The notes: generated by a model from the sequence alone, not told the origin. A stretch of 64,000 nucleotides of DNA from Corynebacterium callunae DSM 20147 (GCF_000344785.1 NC_020506.1:1302001-1366000); one strand, 5' to 3'. Positions 1-8,977 are shown, numbered from the stretch's first letter. Numbers and translations: made by a program.

Positions 1-539
1 TTAATGGCGATCACCACTAGGGAAGTGGCGCTAGCCTGCCGCATGGAAAAACCGAGCGCAAAAATCAAGGCTGGCACAATGGCAAAACCGCCACCCACAC
101 CAAAAAATCCCGTCAAAAATCCCACGCCGGTGGCACTAAGGGCAATGGCAAAGATGCTTGGCCTTCTGGTTGTGTATTCTCGGGTGCTTCTTAATTTAGA
201 AATCATGGTCAACGCCACCACGAGGGTGAGGATGGCAAAGCCGCTCAGGAGTAGGGAATCGGGGATATTGCTAGCAAGGTGACTGCCTACAAATGAGCCG
301 ACCAACCCTAGCAGGCTAAAGCTTAGACCCTCTTTAAGGCGGACGTGCCCGGCAGCGTATTGGCTGATCAGTCCAATGAGGGCGCCAAGTCCGACGATGA
401 TTAATGAAGCTGCAGTAGCTTGTGTGGCGCTAAAAGAAAATCCATAAATAAGCAGCGGAATGGCAAGGATGGCACCGCCACCACCGAGCATGCCAAGAAG
501 TAGGCCTATTATTAGGCCGCCAAGCAGGGTTAAAATCAC
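1..539 (-). CDS. TauE/SafE family sulfite/organosulfur exporter, partial (C-terminus beyond window)
   Basis: An open minus-strand frame from a GTG at 539 to the window edge gives about 179 codons of a polytopic membrane protein. It has alternating hydrophobic helices and the paired glycine-rich GMLGGGGA and GFFGVGGGF motifs, one at the start of each repeat half, typical of TauE/SafE permeases (DUF81). The family exports sulfite, sulfoacetate and related C2 sulfur compounds. The GTG start fits because no in-frame ATG, GTG or TTG lies just upstream. The gene follows the lipoprotein gene on the same strand but has its own -10 box and a CsoR/CstR-like operator, so it is probably transcribed separately. 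The substrate is inferred only. Confidence 0.85.
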   Translation of the reverse strand, partial: MILTLLGGLIIGLLLGMLGGGGAILAIPLLIYGFSFSATQATAASLIIVGLGALIGLISQYAAGHVRLKEGLSFSLLGLVGSFVGSHLASNIPDSLLLSGFAILTLVVALTMISKLRSTREYTTRRPSIFAIALSATGVGFLTGFFGVGGGFAIVPALIFALGFSMRQASATSLVVIAI

Positions 540-549
540 CTGACTAACG

Positions 550-569
550 ATACCCTGGGGGGTATTATA
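550..569 (-). promoter_or_regulatory. Promoter -10 with overlapping CsoR/CstR-like operator
   Basis: A perfect TATAAT (564-569, minus strand) overlaps the 16-bp inverted repeat ATACCCTGGGGGGTAT (550-565), with 6-bp ATACCC/GGGTAT arms and a 4-bp centre. This G-tract TACCC...GGGTA form is the known operator type of CsoR-family repressors (copper-sensing CsoR, persulfide-sensing CstR). A repressor bound here would cover the transcription start of the TauE gene, whose start codon lies 11 nt downstream. No CsoR-family gene is in the window, so the regulator is inferred. Confidence 0.6.
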
Positions 570-586
570 AAACCAAGCTCACGTTC

Positions 587-1066
587 CTAGTAAAAATAAA
601 CGCTGGCGTTAGTGTTGCTACGGCATGCGCTTACTTTCGCACTCTCATTAGTGCAGCTCATCTGATATTCCTGGCCAGTGACGGGGCTGGTGACATTAAT
701 GTCCATCGGTAAAAAGTCGCGGATATCTTCAGTGGTGGCATTTACTCCGGTTATTAATTTTTGATGCACCGCGCCGACAAACTCGCAGCTGGTATCCGAC
801 CCTGCGAGCCAGGTAGTGGTGCCGTATCCATCGCCATAAATGCATACTGTGGCTCGCGAAACTTCCAGGTCTACAGAATCGCCCAGCTGTGCATCTGGGG
901 GAACTGGGTTCGGGGCGGATGTAGTGACCGTTGTGGTGAGCATGGTCGTGGCGGTTGTGGTGATTGTTATTGGTGGCTGAATGGGATCGGATTCCTGGCT
1001 GCATCCACTTAAAGTTGCAAGCATAGAAACTGTGAGGATTAAGGCTCTAGACTGGAATTTCAACAT
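587..1066 (-). CDS. Secreted lipoprotein of unknown function
   Basis: A 159-residue protein with a lipoprotein signal peptide: short positive N-terminus, hydrophobic segment and lipobox LSGC with the acylated cysteine at residue 22. A Thr-rich, low-complexity linker (about residues 33-50) follows, then a roughly 100-residue soluble domain with several cysteines that could form disulfides. An AGGAGG ribosome site lies just before the ATG. It should be anchored to the outer face of the cytoplasmic membrane. I do not recognise the C-terminal domain. The TauE gene follows on the same strand with its own promoter. Confidence 0.75.
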   Translation of the reverse strand: MLKFQSRALILTVSMLATLSGCSQESDPIQPPITITTTATTMLTTTVTTSAPNPVPPDAQLGDSVDLEVSRATVCIYGDGYGTTTWLAGSDTSCEFVGAVHQKLITGVNATTEDIRDFLPMDINVTSPVTGQEYQMSCTNESAKVSACRSNTNASVYFY

Positions 1067-1124
1067 CTATTCCTCCTGCGTTTTGCATGGGATATATTAA
1101 AAATTCTAGCCGAAAGTTTCCTGC

Positions 1125-1691
1125 GTGAATACACTTTCCCCGCGCCTTCGCAAAGCTATGAATACTGCCGCGTGGGCACACCGCCACCACGTGCGCAAAG
1201 GCGGTGGAATTCCCTATGTCAGCCATCTTTATTCAGTGATGTACTTGCTGGCCAGTGTTACTAATGATGAAGATGTGCTCATCGCCGGGCTGCTCCACGA
1301 CACCCTCGAAGACGTACCCGAGGAATACAATTCTGCCCAACTTGAAGCTGATTTTGGCCCCCGGGTGCGCGGGTTGGTGGAAGAGCTCACCAAACAGCCT
1401 TTAAAAAGCTGGAAAGCGCGTGCCGACGCTTACCTCCTGCACCTCAGCGCAGGTGCCAGCTTAGAGGCTGTCTTAATCTCCACCGCAGATAAACTGCATA
1501 ATCTCATGTCCATCTTGGATGACCTTGAAATACACGGTGAAGATTTATGGCAACGCTTTAACGCTGGCAAAAAGCAGCAAATCTGGTGGTATAGCGAGGT
1601 TTATCAGATATCTCTCCAGCGCTTAGGGTTCAATGAGTTGAATGAACAACTGGGGTGGTGCGTCGAAAAGCTCTTAAAGCAAAGCGCCTAG
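1125..1691 (+). CDS. HD-domain phosphohydrolase, RelA/SpoT hydrolase-like (MESH1-type small protein)
   Basis: A 188-residue single-domain protein. The pattern AHRHHVRKGGGIPYVSH, then LLHDTLED, then ADKLHNL matches the metal-binding HD hydrolase half of RelA/SpoT enzymes (small alarmone hydrolases). These use Mn2+ to remove pyrophosphate from (p)ppGpp or related nucleotides. There is no synthetase or TGS domain. The GTG start follows a TATATT -10-like box (1093-1098). The last 18 bp overlap the 3' end of the convergent ltbR. The substrate is uncertain; (p)ppGpp is plausible from the motifs. Confidence 0.8.
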   Translation: MNTLSPRLRKAMNTAAWAHRHHVRKGGGIPYVSHLYSVMYLLASVTNDEDVLIAGLLHDTLEDVPEEYNSAQLEADFGPRVRGLVEELTKQPLKSWKARADAYLLHLSAGASLEAVLISTADKLHNLMSILDDLEIHGEDLWQRFNAGKKQQIWWYSEVYQISLQRLGFNELNEQLGWCVEKLLKQSA

Positions 1692-2381
1692 GCGCTCGGC
1701 GGCGTCGATAAGCTCGGTGCCCCACATGGCGGCGGGGTGGGGCTTGAGGCGCTCGGCCACGCCGGAGATCGACAGTGCTGCGATCATGGATCCGTTGGAA
1801 TCAAAAACAGGGGAGGAGAGGCTAGCAAGGCCGAGCTCGCGCTCGCCCACGGACTCCGCTAAGCCGGTGGCGCGCACCTGGTCAAGCTCCTCGCGGGAAA
1901 AGACGCTGACAGAGGGGATGGGGAGGTAGGCGGCAAAAACGCGCGCTGCCGACCCTGCATTTAAAGGCATGCGAGTGCCCACGGGAACCACGTTTTTTAG
2001 CCCGGAGCTGGGCTCTTGGCTGGCTACGCACGTGCGGGTGGTGCCGGTGAGGCGATAAAGCTGAACGGATTCGCCGGTGCGCTCCATGAGGTCGGCCATA
2101 ATTGGTACGGCCGTATCGATGAGGGTGTCAGCGCCGCGTGCACCCAATGAGGCAAGCCGTGCGCCGATGGTCCATCTATTATCGCGGGAGCGTGCCAACA
2201 TGCCGTGTACCTCAAGCGCTGAGGCGAGGCGGTGGGCTGTAGCCCTGGGCAGATCGGTGGCAGCTGCGAGCTCTGCCAAGGATCGAGGCTGTTCTGCGAT
2301 GACATTGAGGATTAATACAGTGCGGTCTAAAACCTTAATACCGCTCTCGGTGGAGTCCTCGATAATTTCTTGCTGTCCCAT
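1674..2381 (-). CDS. ltbR: IclR-type regulator LtbR (leucine/tryptophan biosynthesis)
   Basis: A 235-residue IclR-family protein: N-terminal winged HTH (about residues 18-75, containing SLAELAAATDLPRATAHRL) and a C-terminal effector-binding domain. It is transcribed divergently from leuCD, the position of C. glutamicum ltbR, whose product represses leuB, leuCD and trp genes. The 180-bp space to leuC contains a promoter and a perfect 6-5-6 inverted repeat that could be its operator. The 3' end overlaps the convergent HD-hydrolase gene. The family call is firm; the specific name comes from the conserved neighbourhood. Confidence 0.9.
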   Translation of the reverse strand: MGQQEIIEDSTESGIKVLDRTVLILNVIAEQPRSLAELAAATDLPRATAHRLASALEVHGMLARSRDNRWTIGARLASLGARGADTLIDTAVPIMADLMERTGESVQLYRLTGTTRTCVASQEPSSGLKNVVPVGTRMPLNAGSAARVFAAYLPIPSVSVFSREELDQVRATGLAESVGERELGLASLSSPVFDSNGSMIAALSISGVAERLKPHPAAMWGTELIDAAERLGALL

Positions 2382-2464
2382 ACCTTGAATTTAGCATTTC
2401 ACCCAATGAGACGTGGTGAAGGGATTCACTGTGTGTGGGGGTATAAAAAGATTTTGGGCGGGAG

Positions 2465-2532
2465 GTGACATTTATGCCTCTTAATAGCTATACTGTCCCA
2501 TGAAACGATATTTTAATCTCATATAGTGAGAT
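2465..2532 (+). promoter_or_regulatory. leuC promoter and candidate LtbR operator
   Basis: A -35-like GTGACA (2465-2470) and -10 TATACT (2489-2494) are 18 bp apart and predict a start near 2500. Just downstream is the perfect inverted repeat ATCTCA-TATAG-TGAGAT (2516-2532), placed to block early transcription of leuCD. Assignment to LtbR rests on the adjacent ltbR gene. Confidence 0.55.
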
Positions 2533-2561
2533 TTACAGATTTTTAAAGGACGGTGAGTTCC

Positions 2562-4007
2562 ATGACCAGCCCCGTGGACAGCAGCACCTCAGCGCAAAAG
2601 CTGACCCTGGCAGAAAAGGTTTGGCGCGACCACGTTGTGTCAAAGGGAGAAAACGGTGAACCCGACCTCCTTTATATTGACCTGCAACTGCTGCATGAGG
2701 TGACCTCCCCACAGGCCTTTGATGGTCTGCGCATGGCTGGCCGTAAACTGCGCCACCCCGAGCTGCACCTGGCCACCGAGGACCACAATGTTCCTACTGA
2801 GGGCATCAAGACCGGTTCCTTGCTGGAAATTAATGATCAAATCTCCCGCCTGCAGGTATCCACCCTGCGCGATAACTGCGAGGAATTTGGCGTGCGTTTG
2901 CACCCCATGGGCGATGTTCGCCAGGGCATTGTGCACACCGTTGGACCACAGCTGGGCGCTACCCAGCCAGGTATGACTATCGTTTGTGGTGACTCCCACA
3001 CCTCTACCCACGGCGCTTTTGGTGCTATGGCCTTTGGTATTGGTACCTCTGAGGTAGAGCACGTCATGGCTACCCAAACCCTGCCACTTAAGCCTTTTAA
3101 GACCATGGCCATTGAGGTTTCCGGCGAACTGCAGCCAGGTGTGTCCTCTAAGGATTTGATTTTGGCCACTATTGCCAAGATTGGTACCGGTGGTGGCCAA
3201 GGTTATGTGCTGGAATACCGTGGCGAAGCAATCCGCAAGCTGTCTATGGATGCGCGTATGACCATCTGCAATATGTCCATCGAAGCAGGCGCCCGCGCCG
3301 GCATGATCGCACCCGATGAGACCACCTTTGAATACGTCAAGGGCCGCGAAATGGCTCCAAGTGGTGCTGATTGGGATGAGGCTGTTGCTTATTGGAAGAC
3401 TCTGCCTACTGACGAAGGCGCAACCTTTGACAAGGTTGTGGAAATCGACGGCTCTGCACTGACTCCATTTATTACCTGGGGTACCAACCCGGGCCAAGGT
3501 CTGCCACTGAGCGAAACCGTGCCAAACCCTGAAGACTTCACCAATGACAATGACAAGGCAGCAGCCGAAAAGGCACTGCAGTACATGGATTTGGTACCAG
3601 GCACTCCACTGCGTGATATCAAGATCAACACCGTATTCCTGGGCTCATGCACCAACGCCCGCATTGAGGATCTGCAAATTGCTGCGGATATCCTTAAAGG
3701 CCACAAGATTGCCGATAACCTGCGCATGATGGTTGTTCCTTCCTCTACTTGGATCAAGCAGGAGGCAGAAGCACTTGGTTTGGACAAGATCTTCATCGAA
3801 GCAGGTGCAGAATGGCGCACCGCAGGCTGCTCCATGTGCCTGGGCATGAACCCAGACCAGCTCAAGCCAGGTGAGCGCTCTGCTTCCACCTCCAACCGCA
3901 ACTTTGAAGGCCGTCAGGGCCCAGGAGGCCGCACCCACCTGGTATCCCCAGCTGTTGCTGCTGCCACCGCTATTCGCGGCACCCTGTCCTCACCTGCAGA
4001 TCTTTAA
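2562..4007 (+). CDS. leuC: 3-isopropylmalate dehydratase large subunit
   Basis: A 481-residue aconitase-superfamily protein that, with LeuD, converts 2-isopropylmalate to 3-isopropylmalate in leucine synthesis (cytosol). The three [4Fe-4S] ligand cysteines are visible in GSCTNAR and [10 protein letters not shown], and [12 protein letters not shown] is the usual active-site segment. The ATG at 2562 is preferred over an in-frame GTG at 2553 because AAAGGA (2545-2550) is 11 nt from the ATG but only 2 nt from the GTG; the resulting length equals that of C. glutamicum LeuC. leuD follows after 19 bp. Confidence 0.98.
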   Translation: MTSPVDSSTSAQKLTLAEKVWRDHVVSKGENGEPDLLYIDLQLLHEVTSPQAFDGLRMAGRKLRHPELHLATEDHNVPTEGIKTGSLLEINDQISRLQVSTLRDNCEEFGVRLHPMGDVRQGIVHTVGPQLGATQPGMTIVCGDSHTSTHGAFGAMAFGIGTSEVEHVMATQTLPLKPFKTMAIEVSGELQPGVSSKDLILATIAKIGTGGGQGYVLEYRGEAIRKLSMDARMTICNMSIEAGARAGMIAPDETTFEYVKGREMAPSGADWDEAVAYWKTLPTDEGATFDKVVEIDGSALTPFITWGTNPGQGLPLSETVPNPEDFTNDNDKAAAEKALQYMDLVPGTPLRDIKINTVFLGSCTNARIEDLQIAADILKGHKIADNLRMMVVPSSTWIKQEAEALGLDKIFIEAGAEWRTAGCSMCLGMNPDQLKPGERSASTSNRNFEGRQGPGGRTHLVSPAVAAATAIRGTLSSPADL

Positions 4008-4026
4008 GATAAAAGGAACCAAAACC

Positions 4027-4620
4027 ATGGAGAAATTTCAAAAGCACACCGGCGTTGGCGTTCCGCTGCAGCGCTCCAATGTGGATACTGACCAAATCAT
4101 CCCTGCGGTTTACCTCAAGCGCGTAACCCGCACCGGCTTTGAAGATGGCCTGTTTTCCAACTGGCGCAAAAATGACCCAAACTTTGTGCTCAACACCGAC
4201 ACCTACAAAAATGGCTCCGTGCTAATTGCCGGACCGGACTTTGGTACCGGATCTTCCCGCGAGCACGCTGTCTGGGCACTAATGGACTATGGCTTCCGCG
4301 CTGTATTCTCTTCCCGTTTTGCCGATATCTTCCGCGGTAACTCCGGCAAGGCTGGTTTGCTCACCGGCATCATGGAGCAGTCCGATATTGAGCTTTTGTG
4401 GAAGCTGATGGAACAGCAGCCTGGTCTGGAACTTACCGTTGACCTGGAAAACCAGCAGGTCACTGCAGGTGATGTCATTGTCAGCTTCGAAGTTGACCCA
4501 TACATCCGCTGGCGCCTGATGGAAGGCCTCGACGATGTCGGACTGACCTTGCGCAAGCTTGACGCTATTGAAGAATATGAAGCAAAGCGTCCTGCCTTCA
4601 AGCCAAAGACCAATATCTAA
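4027..4620 (+). CDS. leuD: 3-isopropylmalate dehydratase small subunit
   Basis: A 197-residue swivel-domain partner of LeuC. It carries [18 protein letters not shown] and [17 protein letters not shown], the substrate-specificity loop and conserved core of LeuD. The ATG at 4027 has AAGGA (about 4013-4017) upstream; the open frame extends further 5' but only inside leuC. leuC and leuD form a two-gene operon ended by the hairpin at 4639-4684. Confidence 0.98.
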   Translation: MEKFQKHTGVGVPLQRSNVDTDQIIPAVYLKRVTRTGFEDGLFSNWRKNDPNFVLNTDTYKNGSVLIAGPDFGTGSSREHAVWALMDYGFRAVFSSRFADIFRGNSGKAGLLTGIMEQSDIELLWKLMEQQPGLELTVDLENQQVTAGDVIVSFEVDPYIRWRLMEGLDDVGLTLRKLDAIEEYEAKRPAFKPKTNI

Positions 4621-4638
4621 TTGGCCTAGCTAGTACAA

Positions 4639-4684
4639 AAGCCCGTGTTTACGTCCCTTCGAAAGGGGAGGTAACCACGGGCTT
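4639..4684. terminator. Bidirectional terminator between leuD and mutT1
   Basis: AAGCCCGTG pairs with CACGGGCTT, with inner pairing TTAC/GTAA and CCCTTTC/GAAAGGGG-type segments. A T-rich tail lies on the right and an A-rich one on the left. It lies between convergent genes and can serve both. Confidence 0.85.
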
Positions 4685-4703
4685 CTTGCTGTTTTAAGTG
4701 TAT

Positions 4704-5714
4704 TTACTTAACTGGCAGTGGGCTTGCCAAATAATCAGCACCGGTGAGCTGACCATCGTGGAAGCTTAAGACCCACACACTGGCCTTCTTCGCCTTAATC
4801 TGATCATTGATAGGCAAGGTGCCATTGGAGACAACCCAGGAAATCATCTGCGGGATGATCTCGCCCTGGCCCACAATTACCGGCACTCCACCTTGGGCAA
4901 CAACATCTTCAAAACGCTTCTTGCAGGCTTCGGGATCTTGGGACCAAGCATCATCACCAAAAAGTCTGTTGACCGAGACATCAAGACCAAGTTCATCGGC
5001 CAATGGCAGGGCAGTGGTCTGGCAACGATCTGGAATGGCGGAATAGATTGCAGTTGGCTTATAAGGCAACAGCATAGGAACAAGCGTTTCTGCTTGGCGG
5101 CGACCCTTCTTATCCAAAGGACGCTTATTGTCATCGCCACCCCAGGTCTGGCGGGCATGTGCACTTGCATGACGGACGTACAGTACACGAGTGTTGGTAG
5201 GAGTACGGAAACGCTTTGCAGCCTTGGCCAATACCTCTGTATCTACCTGGTAGCTCAAAAGCTCGCAGGCTTCATCGATGCCCAGCCAGCGGATTTCATC
5301 AACTTCCTCATTGGGAGTGAATTCGCCACCAAGTACTTGAGCAGTCCAATAATAAACAACCTTGGTGCGGTCCAAGACTGGATAGGTGACCTTGCCGATG
5401 AGTTTGCCGAGGCGAATATCATAGCCGGTTTCTTCCAGAATTTCGCGCGCAGCAGTGGTGGGAATGGACTCACCCGGATCAACTTTGCCCTTGGCCAAAG
5501 ACCAATCGTCATAATGCGGGCGGTGGATGACAGCCACCTCAATATTGTCGGGATCTAGAATATCGCCACGCCACAAAACCGCTCCAGCAGCCAAGGTGGG
5601 GCGAGTGTATTCCTCGGTGGGGCGGGCAGCAATCATTTGCAGGCGACCATTGATCAGCATGGCGGAAGCCTGATCTTTATCAACCTCATGGGGCTTATTG
5701 TTTTTATTAGCCAT
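4704..5714 (-). CDS. mutT1: Nudix hydrolase fused to histidine phosphatase (MutT1-type nucleotide sanitiser)
   Basis: A 336-residue two-domain protein. The N-terminal Nudix domain carries GKVDPGES...REILEETGYD, matching the GX5EX7REUXEEXGU box. The C-terminal domain begins with VLYVRHASAHAR, the RHG-type catalytic histidine motif of the phosphoglycerate-mutase-like phosphatases. Mycobacterial MutT1 has the same architecture, hydrolyses 8-oxo-(d)GTP and diadenosine polyphosphates, and sits beside leuCD in that genus. It probably clears oxidised nucleotides. Confidence 0.92.
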   Translation of the reverse strand: MANKNNKPHEVDKDQASAMLINGRLQMIAARPTEEYTRPTLAAGAVLWRGDILDPDNIEVAVIHRPHYDDWSLAKGKVDPGESIPTTAAREILEETGYDIRLGKLIGKVTYPVLDRTKVVYYWTAQVLGGEFTPNEEVDEIRWLGIDEACELLSYQVDTEVLAKAAKRFRTPTNTRVLYVRHASAHARQTWGGDDNKRPLDKKGRRQAETLVPMLLPYKPTAIYSAIPDRCQTTALPLADELGLDVSVNRLFGDDAWSQDPEACKKRFEDVVAQGGVPVIVGQGEIIPQMISWVVSNGTLPINDQIKAKKASVWVLSFHDGQLTGADYLASPLPVK

Positions 5715-5956
5715 TGGGTGTTAATTCACCTTTCGCGTTGAGGTGCACAAAACTCGTCGAACTGCCAAGTGGGCTGGGGCGAAAAACGCGCACAGAGTGA
5801 ATGAGAAACATATGCCCCTATTGTTCACCAGTAGGAGCCCTAATGCATAACAAGACCCCGGCGTGTACAAGCTTTATTGAGTGTTTTAAATGCACCAGCT
5901 GAAATAAATGGGCTAACCTAGAGCAGTTCATGTTGGTAGGCGAAAGGTTGTGGTTA

Positions 5957-6955
5957 GTGGTTTCCGTAAGCGTGATGGGAGCAGGTTCCTGGGGAACCAC
6001 CTTGGCTAAAGTTTTTGCCGACGCCGGAAATATGGTCACCCTCTGGGCCCGGCGCGAAGAATTAGCCACCGCTATCCGGGAAACCCACGAAAACTCTGAT
6101 TATTTGCCCGGTATTAAGTTACCGGAGACAATTATGTCTACCTCCAACGCTGCTGAAGCATTAGATGGTGCAGATATTGTGGTGCTTGCTGTGCCTTCGC
6201 AATCCCTGCGCGCGAATTTAGCGCAGTGGAAAGATCTTATTTCTCAAGATTCCACCATCGTGTCTTTGGCCAAAGGCATTGAAAAAGGTACTCACCTGCG
6301 CATGAGTCAGGTTATTGCAGAAGTTGCCGGCGCTGATCCAGAACGCATTGCCGTACTTTCTGGCCCTAACTTGGCTTTGGAGATTGCCCAGGGGCAGCCT
6401 GCTGCCACTGTTATTGCTTGCACGGATGAAAATCGTGCCATGTTGGTACAAGCCGCTGTGGCAGCCCCATATTTCCGCCCTTATACAAACACCGATGTTA
6501 TTGGTGCTGAGCTGGGTGGAGCCTGCAAAAATGTAATCGCCTTAGCATGCGGCATTGCCCATGGTTTTGGCCTTGGGGAAAACACCAATGCTTCGGTAAT
6601 TACCCGTGGATTGGCGGAGATTGCACGTTTGGGCAGTGCGCTCGGTGCTGATGCCAAGACTTTCTCTGGGCTTGCGGGCATGGGCGATTTGGTGGCTACG
6701 TGTTCTTCGCCACTTTCTAGAAATCGCAGTTTTGGTGAGCGTTTGGGTAGGGGAGAGACCTTGGAGCAAGCCCGCGAAGCGACAAATGGCCAGGTAGCGG
6801 AGGGAGTTATTTCTTCTCAGTCCATTTTTGATCTGGCTGCTGGCCTGGGCGTGGATATGCCAATTACTGCCGCTGTTTATGGGGTCTGCCATAAAGAAAT
6901 GAAAGTAAGTGACATGATTGTGGCACTCATGGGCAGGTCTAAGAAGGCTGAGTAA
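5957..6955 (+). CDS. gpsA: Glycerol-3-phosphate dehydrogenase [NAD(P)+]
   Basis: A 332-residue enzyme making sn-glycerol-3-phosphate from DHAP for phospholipid synthesis. GAGSWGT is the Rossmann dinucleotide loop; [17 protein letters not shown] carries the catalytic lysine. The GTG at 5957 is chosen because GAAAGG sits 9-10 nt upstream and the protein then starts as in C. glutamicum. An in-frame ATG at 5930, 10 nt after a TAACCT -10 box (5914-5919), could give a nine-residue longer, nearly leaderless product. ddl follows after 24 bp. Confidence 0.95.
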   Translation: MVSVSVMGAGSWGTTLAKVFADAGNMVTLWARREELATAIRETHENSDYLPGIKLPETIMSTSNAAEALDGADIVVLAVPSQSLRANLAQWKDLISQDSTIVSLAKGIEKGTHLRMSQVIAEVAGADPERIAVLSGPNLALEIAQGQPAATVIACTDENRAMLVQAAVAAPYFRPYTNTDVIGAELGGACKNVIALACGIAHGFGLGENTNASVITRGLAEIARLGSALGADAKTFSGLAGMGDLVATCSSPLSRNRSFGERLGRGETLEQAREATNGQVAEGVISSQSIFDLAAGLGVDMPITAAVYGVCHKEMKVSDMIVALMGRSKKAE

Positions 6956-6979
6956 CTTCAGGTTGTAAGCTTCAAAGCT

Positions 6980-8065
6980 GTGAGCATCTCAAATTCCGGA
7001 AAAGTCCGTGTCGCAGTTGTCTATGGTGGCCGCAGCTCTGAGCACTCGGTTTCCTGTGTCTCAGCCGGCGCAGTCATGGGACACCTTGATCCTCTAAAGT
7101 ATGAGGTCATCCCAGTTGGCATCACAGTTGATGGCGCCTGGGTAGTAGGTGAAAATGATCCGGAAAATCTTAAACTCCGTGATCGTCGCATGCCTGAGGT
7201 TGAACACCGCGAGGAAATCCGACCCAGTCTTGACCCTGCACACCGTGGAGAATTCCACTTCCTTGACGGCAGCCTTTATGCCACTGCAGACGTTATCTTC
7301 CCAGTGTTGCATGGGCGCTTTGGTGAAGATGGAACTGTTCAGGGCCTTTTTGCCTTGTCTGATATCCCCGTAGTGGGGCCGGGAATCCTGGCATCTGCAG
7401 CAGGTATGGATAAGGAATTCACCAAGAAGCTAATGGCAGCTGAAGGTTTGCCAATCGGCAAGGAAGTTATTCTACGCAAACGCAGTGAACTAAGCGAAGC
7501 AGAGAAGAACCTGCTGGGCCTACCAGTATTTGTGAAGCCAGCACGCGGTGGCTCCTCCATTGGTATCTCCAAGGTCACCTCATGGGAAGATTTCCCAGCT
7601 GCAGTTGAACTAGCTCGAAACCACGATGAAAAAGTAATTGTGGAATCTGAAATCGTTGGCCGTGAAGTAGAGTGCGGTGTGCTTCAGTACCCGGATGGAC
7701 GCATTATCGCATCCGTTCCAGCAATGTTGATGGGTACTGAAGACGGAGAAGGTGGCTTCTATGACTTTGATACCAAGTACTTGGACAATGTAGTTACTGC
7801 AGAGATCCCGGCACCTCTAGATCAAAAGACCACTGAGCTTATTCAGTCGCTAGCAATCGAATCTTTCCAGGCTCTGGCTTGTGAAGGTCTCGCCCGCGTG
7901 GACTTCTTTGTCACAGCATCTGGACCTGTTCTCAACGAGATCAACACCATGCCAGGATTCACCCCAATTTCCATGTACCCACAAATCTTCGCAGCCTCAG
8001 GAGTTGCTTATGAGGATTTGTTGGATGTGTTGGTGCAGCAGGCATTGCACCGCGTTAGCAATTAA
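6980..8065 (+). CDS. ddl: D-alanine--D-alanine ligase
   Basis: A 361-residue ATP-grasp enzyme that joins two D-alanines for peptidoglycan precursors. Visible signatures are VVYGGRSSEHSVS near the N-terminus, KPARGGSSIGISKV in the ATP-binding region and the C-terminal EINTMPGFTPISMYPQ metal and substrate segment. It starts with GTG and is probably co-transcribed with gpsA, as in C. glutamicum. A strong hairpin follows (8084-8127). Confidence 0.97.
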   Translation: MSISNSGKVRVAVVYGGRSSEHSVSCVSAGAVMGHLDPLKYEVIPVGITVDGAWVVGENDPENLKLRDRRMPEVEHREEIRPSLDPAHRGEFHFLDGSLYATADVIFPVLHGRFGEDGTVQGLFALSDIPVVGPGILASAAGMDKEFTKKLMAAEGLPIGKEVILRKRSELSEAEKNLLGLPVFVKPARGGSSIGISKVTSWEDFPAAVELARNHDEKVIVESEIVGREVECGVLQYPDGRIIASVPAMLMGTEDGEGGFYDFDTKYLDNVVTAEIPAPLDQKTTELIQSLAIESFQALACEGLARVDFFVTASGPVLNEINTMPGFTPISMYPQIFAASGVAYEDLLDVLVQQALHRVSN

Positions 8066-8083
8066 TTCTTAAAGAATAAAGAT

Positions 8084-8127
8084 AATGGCCGCGGCTCCCA
8101 ATCAGGAACCGTGGCCATTGGTTTATT
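8084..8127. terminator. Terminator hairpin after ddl; left copy of a 44-bp direct repeat
   Basis: AATGGCC...GGCCATT forms a long stem followed by a T-rich run, ending ddl. The whole 44-bp segment recurs at 8978-9021 with 41 of 44 positions identical. The stop codon of the toxin gene (8123-8125) lies inside this copy. The two copies bracket the toxin-antitoxin pair. Confidence 0.85.
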
Positions 8128-8470
8128 TTGTCTCATTGGGATGATGGGTGTGTACTTGTTCGAGAAACACCGTTTGCTCTACTACATAAAACCAGATCCT
8201 GGCAGATCCTTTAAGAGAAGGCTTATGCTGCCATCGATTATGAGGTGTACCTTCGCGCAAAATTGTGCCGAGCTCCCCTTTGAGCCGATAATTGGTTGAT
8301 GTAGTGGATAGCGGTGTCCTCGTTAAGAAGTCCCAGGTATCCGCCATCGAGTTGCGACTACTTGCGATGAGATCACGCCATCCTCTAGCTGCTTGAATCG
8401 TGGCAAAGCGGATCTCATACTCGACTTTCTTAGTTGGTCGGGGAACTAAATCTTTTTTCTTTCCAGCCAC
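8123..8470 (-). CDS. Putative RelE/ParE-type toxin of a type II toxin-antitoxin pair
   Basis: A 115-residue basic protein with an N-terminal KKVEYEIRFATIQAARGWRD-like helix and a C-terminal strand pattern (GSARIWFYVVEQTVFLEQV) resembling the small RelE/ParE fold: paired helices, then a sheet ending in a hydrophobic strand and a basic/His tail. Such toxins cleave mRNA on the ribosome or poison gyrase. The GTG start lies 2 nt after the antitoxin stop, giving the canonical antitoxin-then-toxin order. The assignment rests on context and fold pattern; the subfamily is uncertain. Confidence 0.65.
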   Translation of the reverse strand: MAGKKKDLVPRPTKKVEYEIRFATIQAARGWRDLIASSRNSMADTWDFLTRTPLSTTSTNYRLKGELGTILREGTPHNRWQHKPSLKGSARIWFYVVEQTVFLEQVHTHHPNETK

Positions 8471-8472
8471 GG

Positions 8473-8931
8473 CTAGGGACGTTCCACCGGAGTCTCAACA
8501 TCGAGCCACTCGAGGTCAGCGCCTGCTAGCCCGGCGGCGAGTGCAGTAGCTGTTTCTTTCCAGGATGTTAGCTCTGCGATTGCCAGGTGAGGCTGTTCAG
8601 TAGAAAAGGATGCGAGTGCTGCATCAAGAACCTCGCGGGCGCATACTTCACGGTCTGATTCTGATAATGCCAGCATCCATGGAAAAACCTTCGTCATTCG
8701 TTCAGCTATTGTGCCGCGATCATCGGTGACTACGGAAATCAATTGCGCAGCAACCTCCAGCAGACGAGTACGACCCTCTGCTTCTCGTTGTGACATTAGC
8801 ACTAGGGCCTCACCATCGCGGCGGGTCACGATTACTGGATGGTCTTCGGCTTCAGCAAAGACTTCAGCGGAGTGTTTGCTGAGATCGGATGAACGCCGTG
8901 TACGGGAGTGGAAATCAGCTGTCATGGTCAT
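8473..8931 (-). CDS. Antitoxin of the Phd/prevent-host-death type
   Basis: A 152-residue protein. The N-terminal part (SRTRRSSDLSKHSAEVFAEA, then VIVTRRDGEALVLMS) matches the Phd/YefM DNA-binding fold. The rest is an acidic helical tail that would wrap the toxin and is longer than in typical 80-90-residue antitoxins. Two ATG codons (8931, 8925) are possible starts. It is first in the two-gene operon, and a direct repeat upstream (8943-8962) is a candidate autoregulatory site. Confidence 0.75.
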   Translation of the reverse strand: MTMTADFHSRTRRSSDLSKHSAEVFAEAEDHPVIVTRRDGEALVLMSQREAEGRTRLLEVAAQLISVVTDDRGTIAERMTKVFPWMLALSESDREVCAREVLDAALASFSTEQPHLAIAELTSWKETATALAAGLAGADLEWLDVETPVERP

Positions 8932-8942
8932 GTTTCACATAC

Positions 8943-8962
8943 TATTCGGAATGTATTCGGAA
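8943..8962 (-). promoter_or_regulatory. Direct-repeat operator candidate of the toxin-antitoxin operon
   Basis: TATTCGGAA occurs twice (8943-8951 and 8954-8962) with an 11-bp period, about one helical turn, 12 bp before the antitoxin start. Phd-family antitoxins commonly bind repeated sites in their own promoter. Confidence 0.5.
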
Positions 8963-8977
8963 GTCCACGCTTGCAAA

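Noticed and set aside
2640..3497. 285-codon minus-strand frame inside leuC
   Set aside because: Complement of a well-conserved gene; no independent evidence.
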